Shown one piece after another: positions 9,636-17,606 of a stretch of 64,000 bases of DNA. Source of the DNA: Bowmanella denitrificans. GTDB lineage: Bacteria; Pseudomonadota; Gammaproteobacteria; Enterobacterales; Alteromonadaceae. The position numbers were made by a program, and so were the translations under genes. Under the pieces are notes generated by a model. It did no database searches. It was not told the DNA's origin and worked only from the letters and a program-made list of their open reading frames with translations. The DNA is taken from the NCBI RefSeq assembly GCF_039522935.1, contig NZ_BAAAEI010000012.1:211569-275568 (forward strand), read 5' to 3'. Every line of letters starts with the position of its first letter. Position 1 is the first letter of the stretch.

Positions 9636-10691
9636 ATGACAGACTTGAACATAAATCAGTATCTGACTGCCATATCGGATGAAGCGCCGTCCGGAGACAA
9701 TTTGGAGTATGAGCAATCATTCACCGAATTAGAACGCCTCGCCCGTGGTAAACCTGAACAGATTCTTGGCGATGCCAAAGTAGATGCGGAGCCGCCTGAC
9801 TGGCGGGCAGTCCGTAAGAGTGCTTTGACTCTGCTGGATACCAGCCGGGATTTGCGCCTGGCTATATTTCTTTGTCGCGCTTTATTAAACCTCGAAGGAC
9901 TGGCTGGCTTCAGACAAGGGCTGGCGCTTACAGATGGCCTGCTACAACAATTCTGGCCTACACTGCATCCTCAACTCGACCCCGATGACGACAATGATCC
10001 GGTACTGCGTATCAATACCTTGCTGACCTTATGCGACAGAGAGGCGACCTTATCGACGCTGTATCGTGCCCCTCTTACTGTGTCTCGTTTGTTTGGTCCC
10101 ATCGGACTGCGTCAGGTGCAAATTGCCAAAGGCATCATAAGCGATGACGGTCAACAAGGGGAAACACCGGACCTTGCCGGTGTGTCAGCCGCTTTTATGG
10201 ATTGCCCCATTGATGACTTAAAGCAGACAGCAGAGGATTTAAGCAGCAGCATCGATTCTGTGAAAGCCATAGACAATTTTCTCACCACCACCTTAGGCGC
10301 CAGTCAGGCGCCTGATCTCAGTGCATTGCTAGCTCCTCTCAATGATGCTCAAGTCGTTGTCAATGAATATCTGGCCAGAAGGGGGCAGGACACTGATACC
10401 CCAGTTGCAGGAGAAAATGGGGAAACGGCCGGGGAGATCCAGCAAGTGCAGCAACCAAACAACAGCGGCGAGATTAACAGCAGGGAAGATGCCACCAGGC
10501 AGATGGACAGAATTATTGAATATTTTCGCCGCCATGAACCTTCCAGCCCTGTGCCTTTACTGCTGCAACGGGCTAAACGACTAGCCACCCTAGATTTCCT
10601 AGAGATCCTTCGCGATATGGCGCCAGACGGACTGCAGCAGGCGAGGAATGCTGGCGGTCTGGACAAATCTGGCCTAGATGATGATTCCTGA
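9636..10691 (+). CDS. tssA: T6SS baseplate/cap protein TssA
   Basis: TssA is a cytoplasmic protein with an ImpA N-terminal domain that primes baseplate and sheath assembly. The N-terminal I-S-D-E-A-P-S-G-D-N-L-E-Y-E motif (residues 13-26) and the following D-W-R segment are characteristic. A glutamine/asparagine-rich linker (about 255-285) precedes a short C-terminal helical domain. Length is 351 residues, the short type. There is no good Shine-Dalgarno site before the ATG. It is the first gene of block 2. Confidence 0.9.
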   Translation: MTDLNINQYLTAISDEAPSGDNLEYEQSFTELERLARGKPEQILGDAKVDAEPPDWRAVRKSALTLLDTSRDLRLAIFLCRALLNLEGLAGFRQGLALTDGLLQQFWPTLHPQLDPDDDNDPVLRINTLLTLCDREATLSTLYRAPLTVSRLFGPIGLRQVQIAKGIISDDGQQGETPDLAGVSAAFMDCPIDDLKQTAEDLSSSIDSVKAIDNFLTTTLGASQAPDLSALLAPLNDAQVVVNEYLARRGQDTDTPVAGENGETAGEIQQVQQPNNSGEINSREDATRQMDRIIEYFRRHEPSSPVPLLLQRAKRLATLDFLEILRDMAPDGLQQARNAGGLDKSGLDDDS

Positions 10692-10726
10692 CTATGTTTA
10701 AACCTTTACCGTAAGGAGTACAAGAA

Positions 10727-11230
10727 ATGGCCAAGGCAAGCAGCCAGAAGTTTATTGCAAGAAACCGTGCGCCAAGAGTTCAAATTGAATACGACGTCGA
10801 ACTATACGGCGCAGAAAAGAAAATTCAGTTGCCCTTTGTGATGGGGGTAATGGCTGATCTGTCGGGCAAGCCCAACGAGCCTTTGCCGCCTGTAGCAGAC
10901 CGTAAAGCACTGGAAATAGACGTAGATAATTTTGATGACCGACTCAAGGCCATTAAGCCCAGAGTGGCCTTCCAGGTGCCCAATACTCTTACCGGAGAAG
11001 GCAATCTGAGCATCGATATCAGCTTTGACAGCATGGACGATTTTTCACCTGCAGCAGTGGCTCGCAAGGTGGACGGCTTGAAAGAACTGTTGGAAGCAAG
11101 AACCCAACTGTCAAATCTGATTACCTACATGGACGGCAAAACCGGCGCCGAGGAACTGATCGGCAAAATTATGAATGATTCGGCACTGCTGCAGTCTTTG
11201 CTGGCAGAGAAAAAACCGGCCAGTGAATAA
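10727..11230 (+). CDS. tssB: T6SS sheath small subunit TssB
   Basis: TssB (VipA/IpaB-type) forms the contractile sheath with TssC. It carries the family motif L-P-F-V-M-G-V-M-A-D-L-S-G near residues 37-49 and has 167 residues, as usual. AAGGAG stands before the ATG. It lies directly upstream of tssC, as in nearly all T6SS clusters. Confidence 0.96.
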   Translation: MAKASSQKFIARNRAPRVQIEYDVELYGAEKKIQLPFVMGVMADLSGKPNEPLPPVADRKALEIDVDNFDDRLKAIKPRVAFQVPNTLTGEGNLSIDISFDSMDDFSPAAVARKVDGLKELLEARTQLSNLITYMDGKTGAEELIGKIMNDSALLQSLLAEKKPASE

Positions 11231-11262
11231 CGGGCAAAACGGAACATGGAGTATTTGTCATC

Positions 11263-12756
11263 ATGACTGAATTAAAGAACGAAGCTCAGCAAGAAGTTGC
11301 GGAAAAAATTGAAGCCAATGATTTCCAGTCGCTGTTGCAAAAAGAATTTAAACCTAAGTCAGAACGTTCAAAAGAAGCCGTAGAAACAGCAGTGCAAACG
11401 CTGGCTGAACAGCTGTTAAAAGACACCGCGGTTATCTCTTCGGATGTTATAGGCACGATTCAGGCTCTGATTGCTGAAATCGATCAAAAATTGTCAGATC
11501 AGGTTAACCTGATTCTCCACCATGAAGACTTTCAGAAGTTGGAAGGTACCTGGCGCGGATTGCACCATTTAGTGAACAACACCGAAACCGATGAAATGCT
11601 GAAAATTCGGGTAATGAATATCAGCAAGAATGACTTGGGTAAAACCCTGAAAAAATTCAAAGGCACGGCTTGGGACCAAAGCCCCATCTTCAAGAAAATC
11701 TATGAAGAGGAGTATGGTCAGTTTGGTGGTGAACCCTATGGCTGCATTATCGGCGACTACTACTTCAGTCATAGCCCACAAGATGTAGAACTACTGGGGG
11801 AAATGGCACAAGTCTCGGCGGCCTGCCATGCGCCATTTATTTCCGCAGCGGACCCGTATTTACTGCAAATGGATTCCTGGCAGGAACTCAGCAATCCAAG
11901 GGATTTAACCAAAATTTTCCAGACGCCGGAATATGCTGCCTGGCGGTCATTGCGGGAATCAGATGACTCACGCTTCTTGGGTTTGACCATGCCTAGAGTT
12001 CTGGCCAGATTACCTTATGGTTCAAAGACCGATCCGGTCGAGGAATTTGATTTTGAGGAAGACACCGAAGGGGCCGATCACTATAAGTACACTTGGGCTA
12101 ACTCCGCTTATGCCATGGGCGTTAATATTAATCGCTCATTTAAGATGTTCGGCTGGTGCTCACGGATTCGCGGAATAGAATCCGGCGGCGCAGTAGAGGG
12201 CCTGCCTACCCATACCTTCCCCACGGATGACGGTGGTGTGGACATGAAATGTCCCACCGAAATCGCCATCAGTGACCGCCGTGAAGCTGAGCTGGCCAAA
12301 AATGGCTTTATGCCACTAGTGCATAAGAAAAACTCCGACTTTGCCGCATTTATCGGCGCGCAATCTTTGCAGAAGCCCTTTGAATATGACGATCCCGATG
12401 CCACTGCCAACGCAAACTTAGCGGCGCGTTTGCCCTATCTTTTTGCCAGTTGCAGATTTGCCCACTATCTTAAATGTATCGTCAGAGACAAGATCGGCTC
12501 ATTCAAGGAAAGAGAGGCCATGCAGAAATGGCTGCAGAAATGGATTATGAATTATGTGGATGGAGATCCAGCCAATTCCACCGAAGAAACCAAAGCCAGA
12601 AAACCCCTTGCTGCCGCAGAAGTGGTAGTAGAGGAAGTGGAAGGTAATCCGGGTTATTACACTTCTAAGTTTTTCTTGAGACCTCACTACCAGTTGGAAG
12701 GGTTAACGGTCTCACTAAGGTTGGTATCACGCCTGCCGTCTGCGAAGAGTGCTTGA
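11263..12756 (+). CDS. tssC: T6SS sheath large subunit TssC
   Basis: TssC (VipB/EvpB family) is the large sheath subunit, 497 residues, normal length. The conserved blocks L-E-G-T-W-R-G-L-H-H-L near 98-108 and P-Y-G-S-K-T near 251-256 are present. The C-terminus contains the P-G-Y-Y and F-x-L-R-P-H-Y-Q-L elements near the part recognised by ClpV-driven disassembly in homologues. It sits between tssB and hcp. Confidence 0.96.
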   Translation: MTELKNEAQQEVAEKIEANDFQSLLQKEFKPKSERSKEAVETAVQTLAEQLLKDTAVISSDVIGTIQALIAEIDQKLSDQVNLILHHEDFQKLEGTWRGLHHLVNNTETDEMLKIRVMNISKNDLGKTLKKFKGTAWDQSPIFKKIYEEEYGQFGGEPYGCIIGDYYFSHSPQDVELLGEMAQVSAACHAPFISAADPYLLQMDSWQELSNPRDLTKIFQTPEYAAWRSLRESDDSRFLGLTMPRVLARLPYGSKTDPVEEFDFEEDTEGADHYKYTWANSAYAMGVNINRSFKMFGWCSRIRGIESGGAVEGLPTHTFPTDDGGVDMKCPTEIAISDRREAELAKNGFMPLVHKKNSDFAAFIGAQSLQKPFEYDDPDATANANLAARLPYLFASCRFAHYLKCIVRDKIGSFKEREAMQKWLQKWIMNYVDGDPANSTEETKARKPLAAAEVVVEEVEGNPGYYTSKFFLRPHYQLEGLTVSLRLVSRLPSAKSA

Positions 12757-12827
12757 TATCGCGTAAATGTGACGTAAGTAACGAGCAATACTGCTCAGAA
12801 TGGAAATGAAACAAGAGGAGAGTCGTC

Positions 12828-13310
12828 ATGGCAGTTGATATGTTCATCAAGATTGAAGGTATCGATGGAGAGTCTAAGGATAAGGCCCATAGTAAGGAAA
12901 TAGACGTACTTGCATGGAGCTGGGGAATGTCACAGTCAGGAAGTATGCACGTTGGTGGCGGCGGTGGTGCCGGCAAGGTCAATGTGCAGGACATGTCATT
13001 TACCCATTGGTTTGATAAAGCCTCAGCCAACCTGATGCTTTACTGTGCCAATGGTAAGCATATTCCCAAGGCCACACTAGTGGTGAGAAAAGCCGGGGAA
13101 AATCCGTTGGAGTATATCAAGATTACAATGACGGATGTGTTGGTTACCTCTGTCAGCACCGGTGGCAGCGGTGGAGAGGACAGACTGACTGAAAATGTCA
13201 GCCTGAACTTCGCCAAGGTTAAGGTGGAATATCAAGAGCAGGCTAAAGATGGTACCGGTCAGGCTGGTCCAGAGTTTGGCTGGAATATTGAAGAAAACAC
13301 CACGGCCTGA
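12828..13310 (+). CDS. hcp: T6SS tube protein Hcp
   Basis: Hcp (TssD) forms hexameric rings that stack into the inner tube and can carry small effectors. The N-terminal D-M-F-I-K-I-E-G-I-D-G-E-S-K-D motif and W-S-W-G-M-S-Q-S are typical; length is 160 residues. AGAGGAG precedes the ATG. A GC hairpin with a short T-run follows the stop, which may raise Hcp levels relative to downstream genes. Confidence 0.96.
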   Translation: MAVDMFIKIEGIDGESKDKAHSKEIDVLAWSWGMSQSGSMHVGGGGGAGKVNVQDMSFTHWFDKASANLMLYCANGKHIPKATLVVRKAGENPLEYIKITMTDVLVTSVSTGGSGGEDRLTENVSLNFAKVKVEYQEQAKDGTGQAGPEFGWNIEENTTA

Positions 13311-13324
13311 TTGTAGTCGCACCA

Positions 13325-13348
13325 AAGCCCGGTCTCTGGCCGGGTTTT
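13325..13348 (+). terminator. Hairpin with T-run between hcp and tagJ
   Basis: GCCCGG-TCTCTGG-CCGGGT followed by TTT (GU closing pair). The stem is short and the T-run only four bases, so this looks like a leaky terminator or mRNA-stabilising hairpin rather than a full stop. Confidence 0.5.
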
Positions 13349-13378
13349 GGCTTGTTTACCCCTGGCGGATTTGTCTTT

Positions 13379-14170
13379 ATGTCTAATGCCGAACAATGCC
13401 TCAAGCAAGGAGACCTGCCTGCGGCCCTGAAAGAACTGCAAGCGGCCATAAAAAGCCAACCAGCTAAACTGGAGTTACGTGTTTTCTTGTTCCAACTTCT
13501 GGCGCTCAGTGGCCAGTGGAACCGGGCGCTATCACAATTGGAAGTGATTAAAAACCTGGATGACAGTGCGCTTGCCATGTATCACACCTACAAACCCGCA
13601 TTGTTTGCCGAAGCCATGCGCGAAGAGGTATTCGCGGGACGGCGCTCTCCGATGTTATTTGGTCAACCGGAAAACTGGATGGCACTCTGTATTCAGGCAT
13701 TAGCAGCGTCAGCACAACAGCAATATGAACAGGCACAAAGCCTCAGACAACAGGCATTTGAGCAAGCGCCTGTCTCACCGGGGCAAATTGACAATCAGGA
13801 TTTTCAATGGATTGCCGATGCCGACAGCCGCATCGGGCCATTTCTGGAAGCCGTGGTGAAAGGGACTTATTACTGGATCCCATTTTGCAGAATTCAGGCC
13901 ATAGACCTTCAAGCCCCTGAAGATCTTCGCGATATGGTCTGGCAACCCGCCCATCTGACCTGGACAAATGGCGGCCAGGAAGTCGCACTGTTACCCAGCC
14001 GCTATTCTGGTTCGCACAACAGTGAAGACGCGCAAATTCAGTTGGCGCGCAAAACTGATTGGTTGCCTTGCGCCGGTGAATACCACGGTGCAGGTCAGCG
14101 AATGTTGACTACTGATGTAGATGACTATCCCCTCCTTAGTATCCGTCACATTCAGTTCAATAACGATTAA
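13379..14170 (+). CDS. tagJ: T6SS accessory protein TagJ (ImpE family)
   Basis: TagJ binds the sheath protein TssB and modulates sheath recycling in HSI-I-type systems. The protein (263 residues) starts with TPR-like helices (about 1-110), followed by an ImpE-type domain with P-S-R-Y and D-W-L-P motifs near the C-terminus. The ATG at 13379 is preferred because GGCGGA lies nine bases before it. An in-frame TTG at 13352 would add nine residues encoded inside the spacer. It neighbours tssE, as usual for this family. Confidence 0.87.
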   Translation: MSNAEQCLKQGDLPAALKELQAAIKSQPAKLELRVFLFQLLALSGQWNRALSQLEVIKNLDDSALAMYHTYKPALFAEAMREEVFAGRRSPMLFGQPENWMALCIQALAASAQQQYEQAQSLRQQAFEQAPVSPGQIDNQDFQWIADADSRIGPFLEAVVKGTYYWIPFCRIQAIDLQAPEDLRDMVWQPAHLTWTNGGQEVALLPSRYSGSHNSEDAQIQLARKTDWLPCAGEYHGAGQRMLTTDVDDYPLLSIRHIQFNND

Positions 14171-14198
14171 ACAGTACTGGTAGACAGGAGCAAGGAAG

Positions 14199-14729
14199 AT
14201 GGCGGAACTCTACCAACAACACAAATTGCAGCCTTCGCTGCTGGATCGGCTGACCGATGACGTGTTGTTGCAACAAACCCCTGATGGACAATCTGCCAAG
14301 TCCACAGATCAGATAGAAAAATTCTACATTAATGCGCGCAAACTCAGAGAAGTGGTGATACGCGATCTGGCCTGGTTACTTAATACGGTTAATCTGGATG
14401 CAGTGATGGACCTGACAGATTTCCCGAATGTGTCCAAATCTGTGGTTAACTTTGGTGTACCCGAGCTGACAGGCAGCATCATCTCACAGTTAGATGCCGC
14501 CAGCCTGGAGAAGAAACTGCAGCGCATTATCTTGTGCTATGAGCCAAGAATTTTACCTAACACATTAAAAATAAAGGTAAAAAAAACTGATCAAATGTCC
14601 CGCAATGCTCTGCGGTTTGAAATCGAATGTGATATCTGGGGGCAACCGGTACCAGAACATTTAAGCGTACAGTCTGAATTGGATCTGGATACGGGTTCTG
14701 TCTCTTTGCAACAACGAAAAGTAGGCTGA
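14199..14729 (+). CDS. tssE: T6SS baseplate protein TssE (gp25-like)
   Basis: TssE is the T4 gp25-like baseplate protein that initiates sheath polymerisation. The N-terminal P-S-L-L-D-R-L-T-D motif and the central E-x-R-x-L gp25 signature (C-Y-E-P-R-I-L) are visible. It has 176 residues. The stop is followed after one base by the tssF start, so translation is coupled. Confidence 0.93.
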   Translation: MAELYQQHKLQPSLLDRLTDDVLLQQTPDGQSAKSTDQIEKFYINARKLREVVIRDLAWLLNTVNLDAVMDLTDFPNVSKSVVNFGVPELTGSIISQLDAASLEKKLQRIILCYEPRILPNTLKIKVKKTDQMSRNALRFEIECDIWGQPVPEHLSVQSELDLDTGSVSLQQRKVG

Positions 14730-14730
14730 T

Positions 14731-16602
14731 ATGGATCCATTGTTTCTCAGGCATTATGAAAGAGAATTGCAGTTTGTCCGTGAAATGGGCGCAGAGTATG
14801 CCCGCGAGTTTCCGCGCATCGCCGGGCGATTGGGTATCGATGGGGTGGAAACCGCCGATCCCTATGTTGAAAGGCTGTATGAGGGATTTGCCTTCCTGGC
14901 CGCCCGGCTGCATATGCGCCTTGATGCAGAGTACCCTAAGTTTACCCAGAATCTGCTGAATATTGTTTACCCCCAGTACCTGGCTCCCATCCCCTCCATT
15001 GCGATTGCGCAGATTACCCCCGAAGCACAAGCCAGCCTGGAACAAGGCTGCTTAATTCCGCGCAATACTGCATTTAAGGCTAACCGGCGCGAAGGGGATC
15101 AGAGCGCCTGCGAATACAGAAGTTGCCATGACGTCACCCTGTGGCCGGTGGCCATCAGCGAAGCCAGCTATTTTACCAACATGGCGCTGGTGAAAGATGT
15201 GCCATTAGGAAAAAATAAAGCCAAGGCAGGTCTGCGCTTAACCCTGCAAAGTACCGACGAACAACCCATCCCTGTTGGCTTTCTTAACTGCATCAACCTG
15301 TTTCTGGCCGGTCACAATCATCTTGCCGTACGGCTTTACGAACAACTGTTTGCCAATGCCTGCGCCATCGTAGCGCGCCCGGCCACAACCGATCAGAATT
15401 GGCAACAAGTGTTTCCTGTCAGCCACCTGCATCAAACAGGTCTGGATGCAGAGCAAAGTCTGTTTCCGGAAGATGCCAGGGGATTTTCCGGTTACCGGAT
15501 GTTGAGGGAGTATTTCGCATTCCCCGATCGCCTGCTGTTTGCTGAACTCCGCGATCTGGCCACGAAACTGGCCCCTTACCGCGCCACCGAGTTGCAGTTG
15601 TTAATTCTGTTTGACCGGGTAGACAGCGAGTTAGAGCAGCGTTTATCCGCCGAGGATTTCGCACTGTTTTGCACTCCGGTTATAAACCTGTTCCCGAAAC
15701 GCTCCGATCGCATTCACCTCAACACCAGAGACGAGGAATACCACCTGGTGATTGACAGAACCAGGCCACTGGACTTTGAAGTGTTTCAAATCAATAAGGT
15801 ACAGGGTTACGGCGACCAGACTGACGATCAAAAAGAATTTTTACCCTTTTACGCTTGTTATGACCTCACCGATTATCCGCAACACAGTGCTTTTTATACC
15901 TCGCGCCTGGAGCGTCGTTTGTTATCCACCCATCAGCGTCGGCATGGCCCGCGCTCCAACTATATAGGCAGCGAAACCTATGTTTCACTGGTGGATAATC
16001 GGGAGAAAGCTTTCCAGTCGGATTTCAAACAACTGGAAGTACATACTCTGTGTACTAACCGCGACTTACCCATTCATATGCCGGTTGGGAAAGGCACAAC
16101 AGATTTTACCCTGGAGGTCAGTGCACCGGTGGCTTGTATACGTTGTATAAAAGGCCCAAGCAAGCCGAAGCCTTCACTGGCTCATGAACAGGGTGAATCG
16201 GCATGGCGCCTGATAAACCAATTGTCGCTTAACTACTTGTCTCTTGCAGACGAAGCACAGGGGGCAGCGACCTTACGCAGCATCCTCAAGCTTTATGGTG
16301 ATCAGCAGGACCCGGTCATCAGCAAGCAAATTGATGGGCTAAGTACTATCAGTTGCAAAGCGGTTACCAGGCGAAATCCGGGGGCAGGTCCCATTGCCTT
16401 TATCAAAGGACTGGAAATTACTTTGACCTTTGATGAGAGCGCTTTTGCCGGTTCAAATTGCTTTTTGCTCGGGGCGGTGCTGGAACGCTTCTTTGCCTTG
16501 TATACCTCTATCAATTCATTTACTCAAACCCTGGTAAAAACCCAGGAACGCGGGGAGATCGCCAGATGGCCGATAAGAGCAGGGCAGCGCCAGATCCTCT
16601 GA
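14731..16602 (+). CDS. tssF: T6SS baseplate protein TssF
   Basis: TssF (VasA/ImpG family) forms the baseplate wedge with TssG and TssE. It has the typical N-terminus: Y-E-R-E-L-Q-F-V-R near 9-17 and R-I-A-G-R-L near 29-34. At 623 residues it is full length. The last 37 bases overlap the start of tssG in another frame, indicating tight coupling. Confidence 0.95.
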   Translation: MDPLFLRHYERELQFVREMGAEYAREFPRIAGRLGIDGVETADPYVERLYEGFAFLAARLHMRLDAEYPKFTQNLLNIVYPQYLAPIPSIAIAQITPEAQASLEQGCLIPRNTAFKANRREGDQSACEYRSCHDVTLWPVAISEASYFTNMALVKDVPLGKNKAKAGLRLTLQSTDEQPIPVGFLNCINLFLAGHNHLAVRLYEQLFANACAIVARPATTDQNWQQVFPVSHLHQTGLDAEQSLFPEDARGFSGYRMLREYFAFPDRLLFAELRDLATKLAPYRATELQLLILFDRVDSELEQRLSAEDFALFCTPVINLFPKRSDRIHLNTRDEEYHLVIDRTRPLDFEVFQINKVQGYGDQTDDQKEFLPFYACYDLTDYPQHSAFYTSRLERRLLSTHQRRHGPRSNYIGSETYVSLVDNREKAFQSDFKQLEVHTLCTNRDLPIHMPVGKGTTDFTLEVSAPVACIRCIKGPSKPKPSLAHEQGESAWRLINQLSLNYLSLADEAQGAATLRSILKLYGDQQDPVISKQIDGLSTISCKAVTRRNPGAGPIAFIKGLEITLTFDESAFAGSNCFLLGAVLERFFALYTSINSFTQTLVKTQERGEIARWPIRAGQRQIL

Positions 16603-17585
16603 GTCTGTACCGGCAGATGCAAGAGGAACCATTCCGTTTTGGTTTCTACTCTGCCGTGCGCAGAATTGAGCGGGTACTGCCAGGTACTGAACAACTTGGC
16701 CGTACCGCCAGGCCAAAGGATGACGTGATACGATTTGGCCAAACTCCATCCATGACCTTCGCTCCTTCCACTTTAGCCGAATTTAGTCTGTCACCCGGGC
16801 AAAAACCCAAACTGGATGTGTACTTCTTTGGTTTGTACGGGCCAAACGGCCCTCTGCCACTGCATTTAACCGAGTATGTACGGGATCGTCAACGCAACCA
16901 CGCCGATCACAGTCTGGCCCGTTTTACCGATGTATTCCATCACCGCTTTCTGACCTTCTTCTATCGCAGTTGGGCCGATGCACAGCCCACGGTGAACCTG
17001 GACCGCCCCAAAACTGACCGGTTTGTGATGCGTATCGGCAGTCTGATGGGGCTGGGCCTTGCTGAAAGCCGCGGACGCGACAGCATTCCTGATTTTGCCA
17101 AGCTGCATCTGGCCGCCAGATTCGCGCAGCGTAACAGAAATGCAGAAGGGTTATGCGCCATTCTGACCCTCTACTTTCAGTTGCCGGTGCAGTTGCAACA
17201 ATTCGTTGGTCAATGGCTACCCATTGATCGTGAAGATCAGCTATGTCTTGGTGGAAACCCTCAGGCCAACCAGTTGGGCCTGACCAGCAATCTTGGCAGC
17301 AGAGTCTGGCAATGTCAGGGCAAGTTCCGCTTAATCATCGGCCCGATGAGCCTGACCCAATATCAAGCATTCCTGCCGGGTGGGCAGAGTTTGCAAAGGC
17401 TGAAGGATCTCGTCCGGCATTATCTGAACCATGAGCTGGACTGGGATGTGAGATTAATTCTGGCGCGCCAGCAGGCCAAAGCGGCCTGCCTGGGGCAGAG
17501 CACAACACTGGGCTGGACAAGTTGGATGTTTAAAGGCTTGCCCGCAGGGGATTTGCAGGACCTGACCTTAGAAGGCCAGGCGTAA
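16566..17585 (+). CDS. tssG: T6SS baseplate protein TssG
   Basis: TssG (VasB/ImpH family), 339 residues, completes the TssEFG wedge. The motif E-P-F-R-F-G-F-Y-S-A-V-R near residues 18-29 is typical. The ATG at 16566 is chosen over an upstream in-frame start at 16458 because it has GGGGAG seven bases before it and matches where the family begins. It overlaps the end of tssF. Confidence 0.93.
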   Translation: MADKSRAAPDPLSLYRQMQEEPFRFGFYSAVRRIERVLPGTEQLGRTARPKDDVIRFGQTPSMTFAPSTLAEFSLSPGQKPKLDVYFFGLYGPNGPLPLHLTEYVRDRQRNHADHSLARFTDVFHHRFLTFFYRSWADAQPTVNLDRPKTDRFVMRIGSLMGLGLAESRGRDSIPDFAKLHLAARFAQRNRNAEGLCAILTLYFQLPVQLQQFVGQWLPIDREDQLCLGGNPQANQLGLTSNLGSRVWQCQGKFRLIIGPMSLTQYQAFLPGGQSLQRLKDLVRHYLNHELDWDVRLILARQQAKAACLGQSTTLGWTSWMFKGLPAGDLQDLTLEGQA

Positions 17586-17606
17586 AATTATACGGGAGAT
17601 AAACCA

